DNA of 64,000 bases from Clostridium jeddahitimonense (GCA_000753455.2 LM994670.1:1964163-2028162); one strand, 5' to 3'. Counted from the stretch's first letter, positions 27,281 through 36,713 are shown. The notes: generated by a model not told the origin, from the sequence alone. Made by a program: numbers and translations.

Positions 27281-27309
27281 ATTATATAACTTAAATTTTT
27301 AACTGTCAA
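27281..27309 (-). promoter_or_regulatory. Consensus sigma-A promoter of the T-box transcript
   Basis: TTGACA (27309-27304) and TATAAT (27286-27281) are both perfect and separated by 17 bases. Transcription should begin near 27274, just ahead of Stem I. Confidence 0.85.
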
Positions 27310-27427
27310 TTATATAGACTAAGAAATTGTAAACTTCTATTATGTTTAAGCAATTAAATTTCTTCATTAAAAATTTAATTTACTACTTCTATATTAGCTT
27401 TTATAATATTTTTACACATAATTAATA

Positions 27428-27463
27428 AAAAAATGTGCTAATAAATAAAATAGCACATTTTTT
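27428..27463 (-). terminator. Terminator of the mannoside PTS locus
   Basis: AAATGTGCTA and TAGCACATTT arms with flanking A and T runs, 40 bases after the isomerase stop at 27504. Confidence 0.75.
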
Positions 27464-27503
27464 GTTTATATTTTACCACTACCTATAAATATATATTAAT
27501 AAA

Positions 27504-29264
27504 CTAATTTCTTACATATGCTTTTATTGTCGCTATTTTTTTCCCTTCAGAATATCCATAAGGCCTAATAGTATATTCTCTAACTGAAGCTGGAATAATA
27601 AATGTTTCTGCATAATTAACTATGAATGGTTCAAATAAATTGTTTGGTGATTCAACAATAGCTTGCTCACCTTCTACTAAGTTAAATACATTAACGCCTC
27701 CATTAGTATTATGGTGAATTGCCTTTGTGAACCAATGCCTTCTTGTTTCTATAAACTCTTTTTCATGAAGTCCTGTTCTCTCTTCAACCCATCCATCACC
27801 TTCGGCTATAGACTCTACATTATTTACAATATTCTCCGTAACCCACTTTGTATCCCTATCAAACTGAACAACTTCTTCGCCATGTTCTATATTAATTGGT
27901 CTTGGCTTTCCATCCATTCCAATCCTTCCCCAATCCCAAAGCTTAAATGTAAATAGATTTGGAGTAGCTGAAATTTCTAAAACCATTGTATCTGCTCCTG
28001 AACAATGAACTGTGCCTGGAGGTATTAAAAAATGATCATGTTTTTTAGCTTTTATTTTATTAGAATATAACTCTGCATTAAATTCTATTTCACCATCTTG
28101 AGCTTTTCTTAAGTCACCAAAGAATTTTTCTTTAGTCATTCCTTCTGTAACACCTAAGTAAACATAAGTGTCCTTATCATCTTTAGCATCTAAAAGGTAG
28201 TATGATTCCTCTTGAGTATAATGAAGTCCAAACTTTTCTTGAGCATATTCAACTACCGGGTGAACTTGTAACGATAGATTTTGACCACCCATTGTATCTA
28301 GAAAGTCAAATCTTATTGGGAAATCTGCTCCAAATCTTCCATGAACCTTTTCACCTAATAACTCTCTAGGATGAGTTAACACAACATCAATTGAAGGAAT
28401 TTCTACAATGGTATCTCCAACCTTTAATAATAAAGAATTTTCCTCAGGTACACAATCAAAACACCATGCATAATTTTCTATATCTCTGTTTAAATCACAT
28501 ACTTCCTTCATCCATTGTCCACCCCATACACCTGGATCAAAAAATGGAACTACCCTAAAAGGTCTATTTGCTGTTTGTTTTAATCCAGCTTTAAAAGCAT
28601 TGCCAGTTATCATCTTAGGAGTGTTTTTTAAGTTTGTATCTAATAAATAATCAAACTTATCAAATCTACGCTTCTTATATCTATCAGCAACTCGCCATTC
28701 AAAGAAATAGCCTCTCTTTAGCTTTCTTAAAGGATCCTCATTAAAGTTTCTGCCTTTCCAGTTTGGAATTTCTCCTGATCTATACCTTTGTTGTATCTCC
28801 CATCTTGCCATATCTGCAAATACATATATATCTGGCTCAACTAAAAGATTGGCACCAACACCATAAACAATGATTATCCCTTTTGTTTCATCTATTTCTT
28901 TTTGGCTATTTCTTAGCCCCTCTTTATTTATAAAATCTTGAAGGCTGTGTAATGAAATTCTACCAAATACTCTATCATCAGTAACTACATCCTTAATCTT
29001 AGATTCAACAGTATCAATATCTTCAAAAATAGTATCATCAGTAAATATTTTTAAATTAGCATCTATTTTATCTATAATACCACTTTTAACTTCTTCTACT
29101 CTTACCCCAGGATAAAAATCAATTGCTATAACCTTTTTATCACTTGATATATTTTCTAATTTTACTTTTAACTCTGCAACTATTTCTTCATATCCATTCC
29201 ATACATGAGAATTATCATACCCATTTACTTCTACATATGGTTGTTTGTCATATTTAGATATCAT
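27504..29264 (-). CDS. manA: Class I mannose-6-phosphate isomerase with long N-terminal extension
   Basis: A 586-residue protein. The C-terminal about 340 residues are a type I phosphomannose isomerase with two cupin folds: zinc ligands are visible in LSLQVHP, EESYYLLDA and PPGTVHCSG, and the region GTVHCSGADTMVLEIS is typical. It converts mannose 6-phosphate to fructose 6-phosphate. The first about 225 residues (NSHVWNGYEEIVAEL, VIAIDFYPGVRVEEV, GIIIVYGVGANLLVEPD, ARWEIQQRYRSGEIP) are extra compared with the usual 300-400 residue enzyme and look like a separate alpha/beta domain without a clear Walker A motif. It follows the GH38 mannosidase by 53 bases, so it processes the mannose 6-phosphate released there. 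Confidence 0.88.
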   Translation of the reverse strand: MISKYDKQPYVEVNGYDNSHVWNGYEEIVAELKVKLENISSDKKVIAIDFYPGVRVEEVKSGIIDKIDANLKIFTDDTIFEDIDTVESKIKDVVTDDRVFGRISLHSLQDFINKEGLRNSQKEIDETKGIIIVYGVGANLLVEPDIYVFADMARWEIQQRYRSGEIPNWKGRNFNEDPLRKLKRGYFFEWRVADRYKKRRFDKFDYLLDTNLKNTPKMITGNAFKAGLKQTANRPFRVVPFFDPGVWGGQWMKEVCDLNRDIENYAWCFDCVPEENSLLLKVGDTIVEIPSIDVVLTHPRELLGEKVHGRFGADFPIRFDFLDTMGGQNLSLQVHPVVEYAQEKFGLHYTQEESYYLLDAKDDKDTYVYLGVTEGMTKEKFFGDLRKAQDGEIEFNAELYSNKIKAKKHDHFLIPPGTVHCSGADTMVLEISATPNLFTFKLWDWGRIGMDGKPRPINIEHGEEVVQFDRDTKWVTENIVNNVESIAEGDGWVEERTGLHEKEFIETRRHWFTKAIHHNTNGGVNVFNLVEGEQAIVESPNNLFEPFIVNYAETFIIPASVREYTIRPYGYSEGKKIATIKAYVRN

Positions 29265-29317
29265 CGTTTCCTCCCTAATTCCAATACATACTAACTTAAT
29301 ATAACTATATCAATATT

Positions 29318-32017
29318 TTAATATTTTTTAATTTCACCAGGTTTTAATTTTCCAATATATAAACTGCTCGGACAATCCTTATTTTCTAAAATATTAGTAA
29401 ACTTTATGTCCTTATATTTAAAATTTATTTCTAATTTTCCACCATCAATCTCATAGTCTTCATTGTTATATATTCTTAATATATATGAATCTCCATTGCT
29501 AGACTTCTTAAATGTACTAAATATTGCATTTGAATCTACTAAATCTATTAAATTAAACTTCTCTGGAACATATATATCTAAAGGATTTGTACCAAAGTAT
29601 GATATAGGATAAACCACCCTTTCTAATAGCTGACTTTGATAATATATTGGATCAACAGCAAAGTTAACATAACTTTTAGCAATATTTGTCCTATTATATT
29701 TATTTCCAAAGCTAAATCCTAAATGAAAATAATTATCTCCAATCATTTGACTTTGAGGTGCTTCAATAATCTTATTTAATAGTCCACTTGCTCTACCAGG
29801 TCTTCTATTAAGGTCTGGTAATCCAAAATGTCCTACAGATCTAAATAAAGTTACAGCTATATCGCTTTTATTTTCGCCTATTATCTCATACTCCTTAGAA
29901 CTTCTCGTATATACTACAACAGATTTTTTTTCATCTTTTAATGCAACATAATTCAATAATGGATTTGTTGGTGATGGTTCTTCAGCCCAATTTTCTTTTT
30001 TCCATACTTTTAACTCTAAAACCTCCGTTTCTCTTTCTACTACTCCAAATTGTGTACCTGCATAAGATGATATACTATCTAATTTAGTAGCTACTACCAA
30101 TCTTACTCTATGATTTTTAGAATCATTTTTAACTTTTCCATAGCATTCAATAATATCACTATTATTTCTTAATCTCATAGTCACTTCAAGATGTAAAATA
30201 GAATCTTTATCTTTTCTTGATCTACTTTCTAAGTCTTTTGGAACTAAAAATTCTCCTTCAAAAGCTATTTCACTCATATCATTTGTTGCATAAGAATTAA
30301 TTAATTTTATGTTATCTAAATAATACCTATTTATCATGTCACTATCAGGATATGAATAATCATAATTATCTCCTTCATCACCTGATTCTTCAAAATATAT
30401 AGGATTATTATATACTTCACCAGTTATCTTATTAGTTATTACTAATTTATCAGTGAAGTCAATTTTATATATAGTATTTTCAATTATGTTAATATTGTAG
30501 TTTATTTCAGCTAATGATGGTTTCTCTCCATCATTAATTTCTAAAGTTTCATAAGATAAGCCTTTTAATCTATTTTTAATTATTATCTCTGTTACATAAA
30601 AATAATTATCTTTATCCATTAAGCTCTCATCTTTTCTAATTACTCCAGAATATGATTTTTTTGTCTTTACAATACTATACTCGACCTCTTCTTTGTCTAA
30701 CAATATTTTAAAATCTTTATTCTTTGTATACACCCTTATTTTAGAAGTTATATCTCTTTCATATGGTAGTGTATTAAATATTACTAGTGGCATTACGTTA
30801 TTTTCTTTGCTTTGACTTGCACACTGTGACAATGCTAAAGACTCTTTTTTATCTCCAACAGATATAGCTATTTTCCTAACTAAGTATATCTTTAGTGCAT
30901 GAGCTAAATTATATGATTTTTTAGTTCTCTCAAAAATAAGTTCATTTGTTTCATCAGTATTTGTTGCTGAACTATGAGTTTGGCTTCTAACCAGCAAATC
31001 CCATATCATATCTATAATATCTTTTTTATACGGAATACACACCTTATCTAACATAGTCATCAAAGGTTGTACCTCATATGTCATCAATCTTTCAATTTTA
31101 TCTTGAAGTGATTTAATGTCCGCGCGTGCAGAAAATATAGATTTATGCACTCTATTATACTGAGTATCAATTATTTCTCCAGTATACCTAGGAATGTCTT
31201 TACCATATTCTCTTAATCTATTCATATACTCTTCTAATGTTGTCTCCTCAAAGTTATATAGTCCATCTTCGTTATTATACTTATTTAAAATCTTATTAAA
31301 ACCTTTTAATACTGGTGTTTGATCTTCACCTATTGGTAATAGAAACTCATTCTTTAATTTACTATTATCTAGCAATTGATTTATTCTATCATGTACATCC
31401 CTACCATCATATTTATGTTCATTTTCTTTATTTAGAGTTCCATCCATAAAACTTTCAGTAGCAAATCCATACCCACATATTTCAACATTAGATAATACTT
31501 CACTACCATCATTTGATTTCCAGTAAAAATCTACAGGGAGCTTATGTTTATCACCGATACCCCTTCTAAATACAAAACTATCTATACCCATTCCGCTAAA
31601 TATCTTTGGAAAATCTTGAGAGTGTCCAAATGAGTCTGGTAAGTATGCTACTTTAGATACACCACCATATTTTTCTCCTGTTTCTATACCTAATCTTAAA
31701 TTATTTATTATAGACTCAGCACTAGAGATAAAGCAATCAGGTTGTGTATGAAATGGCCCAACTAATAACTTTTTGTCCTTAATTAAACTTTTCACCTTTT
31801 CAATACTGTTAGGCATGGCCCTTAGATAATCCTCTAAAATTGCTGTTTGCCCGTCTAGAAAAAATTTATTAATTTCATTATTATCAAATGCTGCAATTAA
31901 CTCATCCATATGGTAAATAAATTGTATTAATGAATCTTGCTCACTAAAATACCATTCATTATCCCAATGAGTATGATGAACTACATGTGCTGTTTTCTTG
32001 TTACTTATATCCTTCAT
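29318..32017 (-). CDS. mngB: Glycoside hydrolase family 38 alpha-mannosidase (MngB-like)
   Basis: An 899-residue cytoplasmic alpha-mannosidase. Zinc ligands H15 and H17 with D19 appear in HHTHWDNEWYF, and the nucleophile is D128 in AYLPDSFGHSQDF. The middle helical domain and the C-terminal beta domains are of normal family length. In the mng system the enzyme cleaves imported 6-phospho-mannosyl-glycerate into mannose 6-phosphate and glycerate. Here it sits between fructose-type PTS subunits and a mannose-6-phosphate isomerase, which supports that type of substrate. Other alpha-mannosides are equally possible. Confidence 0.9.
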   Translation of the reverse strand: MKDISNKKTAHVVHHTHWDNEWYFSEQDSLIQFIYHMDELIAAFDNNEINKFFLDGQTAILEDYLRAMPNSIEKVKSLIKDKKLLVGPFHTQPDCFISSAESIINNLRLGIETGEKYGGVSKVAYLPDSFGHSQDFPKIFSGMGIDSFVFRRGIGDKHKLPVDFYWKSNDGSEVLSNVEICGYGFATESFMDGTLNKENEHKYDGRDVHDRINQLLDNSKLKNEFLLPIGEDQTPVLKGFNKILNKYNNEDGLYNFEETTLEEYMNRLREYGKDIPRYTGEIIDTQYNRVHKSIFSARADIKSLQDKIERLMTYEVQPLMTMLDKVCIPYKKDIIDMIWDLLVRSQTHSSATNTDETNELIFERTKKSYNLAHALKIYLVRKIAISVGDKKESLALSQCASQSKENNVMPLVIFNTLPYERDITSKIRVYTKNKDFKILLDKEEVEYSIVKTKKSYSGVIRKDESLMDKDNYFYVTEIIIKNRLKGLSYETLEINDGEKPSLAEINYNINIIENTIYKIDFTDKLVITNKITGEVYNNPIYFEESGDEGDNYDYSYPDSDMINRYYLDNIKLINSYATNDMSEIAFEGEFLVPKDLESRSRKDKDSILHLEVTMRLRNNSDIIECYGKVKNDSKNHRVRLVVATKLDSISSYAGTQFGVVERETEVLELKVWKKENWAEEPSPTNPLLNYVALKDEKKSVVVYTRSSKEYEIIGENKSDIAVTLFRSVGHFGLPDLNRRPGRASGLLNKIIEAPQSQMIGDNYFHLGFSFGNKYNRTNIAKSYVNFAVDPIYYQSQLLERVVYPISYFGTNPLDIYVPEKFNLIDLVDSNAIFSTFKKSSNGDSYILRIYNNEDYEIDGGKLEINFKYKDIKFTNILENKDCPSSLYIGKLKPGEIKKY

Positions 32018-32050
32018 AAATCTCTCTCCTAAACCCCTCTATAAAATTTT

Positions 32051-32091
32051 ATTCTTCGCGATATATTAACAATCCGTATATCACGAAGAAT
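32051..32091 (-). other. Intercistronic hairpin between EIIC and mannosidase genes
   Basis: ATTCTTCG-GATATA and TATATC-CGAAGAAT form a 15-base stem with one mismatch. It follows the EIIC stop and precedes the mannosidase gene by 34 bases; it may attenuate or process the transcript. Confidence 0.5.
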
Positions 32092-32103
32092 ATTATCTAA
32101 ATT

Positions 32104-33263
32104 CTAAAAGCTTAACATACTATCACCATCTGAAAAGAAAATAACTTCTTCCTCTGTTTTCTTAACTTCTCTTTTTATTCCTATAGTTACAAGTACTGCT
32201 ATTATAATAGCACCTACTGCATAAGCTAATATGTATAGTAATAATCCCCTCATCCCATTTTCAATAGGAACTAAAGGTAATGATAGCCAGAATGGTGTTG
32301 TTGGAGTCATTACTATATCAAACATAGCAACAAGTGCTCCTGAGACTGCTCCTCCTATCATACTTGCAGGTATTATTATTTTTGGTTTTGCCATAGCAAA
32401 TGGTATTGTATTTTCTCCTATACCAGTCATACCTAAAATCATATTGTTTATTGCATTTTGCTTTCCTGAATCACTAAAATGTTTCTTATTGATTAAATAA
32501 GCTATAAATAATCCTGTCATTGTACAAAACATGTTAAATGCGCAATAGTTAAAGGAACTTTATTTGCTGTATATACTCCAAAGCCAAATAATACCGCTGT
32601 TTTATTTATAGGCCCACCAAAATCAGTACATGTCATAGCTCCTATAACTAATCCTAATAATATCTCAAGCTCTGGTCTTTCACCCATTATTGTAAGTAAG
32701 TTAGTTAATTGATCCATTATAACCTTAATTATTACACCTACTCCATATCTATAAAATAATATCCCTGTAACTAAAGTACCTAAAGGTATAATGACGTACG
32801 TAACCACCCCTATATAAGTTTGTCCCAATTTTACTTTTTCTTTTATAAAATTTGCAATGTATCCGGCTATAATACCAGCTATAATACCACCTATGAATCC
32901 ACCATTCATATAATGCGCTAACATACCTATTACAAAACCTGGAGCAACTCCCGGTTTACCAGAAATTGATTGAGCAATGAATGCGCCCAAAAATGATGGT
33001 ACTAACCATAATCCCCATAAACCAATTGCCTTAAATAACAATGGTACTGTTGTTAACTGACTCATATCATACCAATTTCCACCAACAACTTCTAAAGTAC
33101 TTAAATCATTTCCTGATATCATATGAATTAACATAGATACAGTTAATAGTAAACCGCACCCAGCTACTAATGGAATTATATATGATAACCCATTAAATAT
33201 AGCCTTTTTAATTATATCTTTATGTGATTGTTTTTTTCCTCTTTGCCTCTTAGTTACTGCCAT
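32104..33263 (-). pseudogene. PTS fructose/mannosylglycerate-type EIIC, single frameshift
   Basis: Two adjoining frames make one EIIC. The first part (33263-32517) runs from MAVTKRQRGKK through GKPGVAPGFVIGMLAHYMNGGFIGGI to ANKVPLTIAHLTCFVQ and stops. The second part resumes in another frame as FNMFCTMTGLFIAYLINKKHF, GMTGIGENTIPFA and MLSF to 32104. The two are joined if one base is restored near 32541, giving ...TIAAFNMFCTM. No ribosome binding site supports separate translation of the second half. EIIC forms the sugar channel, so the break would abolish uptake unless it is a sequencing error or is bypassed by frameshifting. The remaining residues are well conserved, so the lesion is recent or artefactual. 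Confidence 0.8.
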
Positions 33264-33281
33264 ATTTCTCTCCCCCTTTAA

Positions 33282-33584
33282 TTACCCATTTATAGCTTCT
33301 AAAATGATTTCTCTTGGATTCTTTAAGGCTTCACTTATGTCTACGTCTAAAATATCTTTTCCTTCAAATCGTTCTTCACCCTGTGCCCCAGTAGCTGTAG
33401 CAAAAATTACTACATCAGCCTCTCTTATCTGTTGAGGTGTTAATTCATCCTCAATACCTAATGCGCCTTGTTTTTCAATTGCTATTTCGTGTCCTAACTC
33501 CTTTGCTATCTTCTCTAAGCCCCTAGCTACCATATAAGTATGAGCTATTCCTGTTGGACAAGCTGTAATTCCTACAATTTTCAT
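33282..33584 (-). CDS. PTS fructose-family EIIB
   Basis: A 100-residue EIIB of the fructose family. MKIVGITACPTGIAHTYM carries the phospho-accepting Cys in the CPTGIAHT loop, and FATATGAQGEERFEGK closes the domain. It receives phosphate from EIIA and passes it to the sugar held by EIIC. I chose ATG at 33584 with GGAGGG seven bases ahead; an upstream in-frame ATG at 33599 overlaps that site. It lies 18 bases before the EIIC gene. Confidence 0.92.
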   Translation of the reverse strand: MKIVGITACPTGIAHTYMVARGLEKIAKELGHEIAIEKQGALGIEDELTPQQIREADVVIFATATGAQGEERFEGKDILDVDISEALKNPREIILEAING

Positions 33585-33609
33585 AATTAATCCCTCCATA
33601 TATTAAAAT

Positions 33610-34065
33610 TTAATTTATTTGACTTATTAATTGTAAAACCTCATGATTATTATTTGCCGTAAAAAGTCCCTCTACAAATTCATCCTCCATAAGATTTACT
33701 GCTATCTTAGACAAAATTCTTAAGTGCATTTCACACTCATCTTCTTTTTTAACTGCTAATAGAAATACTACTCTTACTGGATTATCATCTATCGATTGCC
33801 AATCTATAGGTTCTCTTAATCTTGCAAACGCAACACTAGTATTTTTTACTCCCTCTGATTTTCCATGTGGTATTGCAACCTGCCTCCCAACTCCTGTTGT
33901 AAACTCATTCTCTCTATCTAATACAGCTTTAATAAACACCTCTCTATCCCTCAAACACCCTTCTTTATATAACATATCTGTTAATTTGTTAATTACATCA
34001 ATTTTATCTTTTGCTTCTAATTTTAAGTTGATCATATTTGTATTTAATAATTTAGTTATATCCAT
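33610..34065 (-). CDS. PTS fructose-family EIIA
   Basis: A 151-residue EIIA of the fructose/mannitol type, MDITKLLNTNMINLK at the start. The active His is in RQVAIPHGKSEGV, followed by VAFARLREPIDW. I chose ATG at 34065, eight bases after GGAG; the GTG at 34074 touches the site. In the E. coli MngA protein the A, B and C domains are fused, whereas here they are separate genes in the order A, B, C. Phosphorylation by HPr is expected. Confidence 0.92.
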   Translation of the reverse strand: MDITKLLNTNMINLKLEAKDKIDVINKLTDMLYKEGCLRDREVFIKAVLDRENEFTTGVGRQVAIPHGKSEGVKNTSVAFARLREPIDWQSIDDNPVRVVFLLAVKKEDECEMHLRILSKIAVNLMEDEFVEGLFTANNNHEVLQLISQIN

Positions 34066-34083
34066 ATTATTCACTCCATCATA

Positions 34084-36087
34084 TTAATTTAAAATTATAT
34101 CTATTATTTCTTCTGGTTTATCTCCACACAAAATACGCTTTATCTTGTTCCTATCATCAATTAGCTCATATAAATTGCTAAATATTTCACCTAAATATTT
34201 TTTAACTGATTCATTAATACAAATTAAAAATACAATTTTCACTTTATGCTTATCCCAACTAATCGGTTTCTGCACTGTGCAGATTACTATACAAGGTTTA
34301 AGTACCTCATTATAATTTCCGTGTGGTATTGCAATATCTTCATATGCTGTAGATGAAATTTTTTCTCTAGAAATTATCGTGTTAATATAATCTTTAGTTA
34401 CATATTCTTTTTCCATTAACATAGAGCAAATAGCTCCTAGTAATTCTTCCTTGTCTTTGTATGTTTTGTTTAATAATACTAAGCTTTCATTATAAATATT
34501 ATTTATCTTATTACTATCAAACCTCTCATTGTTTTTATACGCTTTTTTCAAATGTATTCTTATATTCTCAATATCCTTTTCAGGTAAAAATGGATTCACA
34601 ACAATTACACACTTATGATCTATAACTATTGGAATAGTCGATATTATAACATCAGCTTTATATAGTAAAGGATTACTCTTAATATCTATAGCTGAAATTA
34701 CATCAAAAATATTAATGTCACTAAATACCCTTTTAAGTTTTGCAGTTACTAGTTGAGATGTTCCCATCCCTGTACTACATACTACTAACACATTAATAAC
34801 ACTATTGTTTTTTCTTTTTATTCTTTCAAGAGAAGCCTCAAAGTGTAATGCTAAATATCCTATTTCATCTTCATTAGCTTCTATCTTGTATGCTCTCTCT
34901 AAAACTTTAAATGCATTCACTGCAGCTTCAAACGAAATTGGATATTTCTTTTTTATTTCCCTTAAATAAGGATTCTTAATTGGCATATTATGTATAAGCC
35001 TATTTATCGCTGTTCTTGTATGAATAAGAAGATATTCATTTAATAGTTCATCATTAACTAATCTTACCTGCAGTACCTCCTGGCCCTTATAAATCATTTC
35101 ATTAATTTTATCTTTCAACGAATCATCAAATATATCGTTAATGATCTCTTTTGATATTTTACTATTTTTAACTTTTAATAGTTTAGCTCCTAAAATGTGC
35201 ATAGTAATATAGACTATTTCTTCTTGGGGCATTTGCACACTAAAAGTGCTTTCTATATTTTTTGCTAACTTTATAGCTAAGGTATATTCCATGCTATTTT
35301 TAATTTCCTCTAAATTAATACTTTTTGTTTTTATTATATATCCTTCTCTTATTCTCTTAATCGCTATTACAATATGAATTATTAATGCAACATACGCAGA
35401 ATCTGAAAATATTCCTCTGAACTCATATTCAATTTCTTTAATAATTTCAAAAACCTTACTAACATCCTCTTCGTTGAATACCTCTAAAAACCCATTACTA
35501 AAGTAGCTCTTAAACCTTTCATTGCCATCTTGTAAATCAGAGTTATTCATTATATTTAACATATAATTTAAATTTTCCTCATTAGAAATCATATTTGCAT
35601 ACTCGTATCGTATTGCCTTCTCATCACCTTTTATAATTATTCCTCTATTTTGTATTTTTTCTAATTCTAACCCCTTATTTTTAAGTAACTCTTCAACTTT
35701 AAAAAGCTCATTATTTACCGTCCCTTTACTTACATACATTTCATCAGCTAATTCTTGAATAGTAACATACTCACTATTATTTATTAATCTAAACATAATG
35801 TATTCTTGTCTCTCTTTTGAGCAATTTGGTATATCATATTTCTTAATTCCAACAATACTTTGTAAATATATTTTTTCTTCATTTTCTCCCATTAACCATA
35901 TTCCTATTTTTGGTTTTCTACATAACTTTACTTCAAATTGCTCTAAAAATTTATCTATAACATCTAAGTCTCTAACTAATGTTTTTCTTGAGACTCTTAT
36001 TTTATCTTCTAAACTCTTCAAAGTTATTACATTGTTATTAAGCAATTCAAGTAATATATATCTACACCTTTCAGTTAATGTAATCAT
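34084..36087 (-). CDS. PRD-containing BglG/MtlR-type transcriptional activator with EIIB and EIIA domains
   Basis: A 667-residue regulator. Two N-terminal helix-turn-helix regions (LKSLEDKIRVSRKTLVRDL; VTIQELADEMYVSKGTVNNEL) are followed by PRD1 (IVYITMHILGAKLL), PRD2 (DEIGYLALHFEASLERI), an EIIB-like domain with VLVVCSTGMGTSQLV, and an EIIA domain with YEDIAIPHGNYNEV. Histidines and the Cys are in the expected places, so its activity is set by PTS phosphorylation: active when the cognate sugar drains phosphate from EIIB. It is the first gene of the locus and likely activates it. AGGGGTGGAG lies before the ATG. Confidence 0.92.
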   Translation of the reverse strand: MITLTERCRYILLELLNNNVITLKSLEDKIRVSRKTLVRDLDVIDKFLEQFEVKLCRKPKIGIWLMGENEEKIYLQSIVGIKKYDIPNCSKERQEYIMFRLINNSEYVTIQELADEMYVSKGTVNNELFKVEELLKNKGLELEKIQNRGIIIKGDEKAIRYEYANMISNEENLNYMLNIMNNSDLQDGNERFKSYFSNGFLEVFNEEDVSKVFEIIKEIEYEFRGIFSDSAYVALIIHIVIAIKRIREGYIIKTKSINLEEIKNSMEYTLAIKLAKNIESTFSVQMPQEEIVYITMHILGAKLLKVKNSKISKEIINDIFDDSLKDKINEMIYKGQEVLQVRLVNDELLNEYLLIHTRTAINRLIHNMPIKNPYLREIKKKYPISFEAAVNAFKVLERAYKIEANEDEIGYLALHFEASLERIKRKNNSVINVLVVCSTGMGTSQLVTAKLKRVFSDINIFDVISAIDIKSNPLLYKADVIISTIPIVIDHKCVIVVNPFLPEKDIENIRIHLKKAYKNNERFDSNKINNIYNESLVLLNKTYKDKEELLGAICSMLMEKEYVTKDYINTIISREKISSTAYEDIAIPHGNYNEVLKPCIVICTVQKPISWDKHKVKIVFLICINESVKKYLGEIFSNLYELIDDRNKIKRILCGDKPEEIIDIILN

Positions 36088-36107
36088 TTACTCCACCCCT
36101 TATTTAT

Positions 36108-36116
36108 ATTATAGCA
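36108..36116 (-). promoter_or_regulatory. Extended -10 promoter candidate of the PTS locus
   Basis: TGCTATAAT on the minus strand, a TGn-extended -10, about 20 bases upstream of the regulator's ATG. No good -35 is seen, which suits an activator-dependent promoter. Confidence 0.45.
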
Positions 36117-36301
36117 GCCTACTTATTTAAGAAAAATCCAAAAAACTCCACTATATAATATGGAACTTCTTATATGATTGCCCTCAAATATGTTCTTTTT
36201 ATTATACATCCTATATACCATTATCAAAATATATCAGATAATTAATAAAACTTATATTTTATTACTAATATTGTATTTATTATAATCTATAGCATTTTTT
36301 A

Positions 36302-36367
36302 ACATCAAAAAAACCCTGTAGAACATAAATTCCACAAGGGTAAAAATTCACTTTCGCGATACCTCAC
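36302..36367 (-). ncRNA. Decayed T-box (antiterminator/terminator half) behind the YCII-like gene
   Basis: Directly after the stop at 36368 the minus strand reads GTGAGGTATCGCG, a decayed form of the T-box core GGGTGGTACCGCG seen at 27026-27038. Then comes the stem ACCCTTGT...ACAGGGT with the same loop as the synthetase leader, followed by TTTTTTTGATGTTAAAAAAT. The homology with 26960-27040 runs for about 80 bases. Stem I and the specifier are missing. The hairpin now probably works as a plain terminator for the gene at 36368. Confidence 0.8.
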
Positions 36368-36664
36368 TTATTTACTAAACCATTCATTAGGAGATTGATT
36401 AAAGTAATGAGGTGAAAATTCTATAACTTTATACTCCTGTATCCCATAAACTTTTAATGGCTCATTCGCTAAATAGTATTCTATTTTTTCACAGGACTCT
36501 GCTTTCATAACAAATAATCCTCCACTCATATCTTCCTTAAGACCAGATGTTAATATTAACCCTTCATTCATTGCTTTTTTGGAATATGCCATATGCTCTT
36601 TCATAACATTATCATTCATTAAATCTGCATTTATTATTGTACCTTCTACTATAAAATATCTCAT
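36368..36664 (-). CDS. YCII-related domain protein
   Basis: A 98-residue protein of the YciI-like type: MRYFIVEGTI at the start, KEHMAYSKKAMNEGLILTSG and FVMKAESCEKIEYYLANEPL. These small dimeric alpha/beta-barrel proteins carry a conserved His-Asp pair in some members; the cellular role is unknown. GGGAGG precedes ATG. It ends directly against the T-box relic at 36302-36367. Confidence 0.8.
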   Translation of the reverse strand: MRYFIVEGTIINADLMNDNVMKEHMAYSKKAMNEGLILTSGLKEDMSGGLFVMKAESCEKIEYYLANEPLKVYGIQEYKVIEFSPHYFNQSPNEWFSK

Positions 36665-36713
36665 TTTTTCGTAACCTCCCTAAATTAAGCAATATTTTAA
36701 CTCTTCATTTTAG

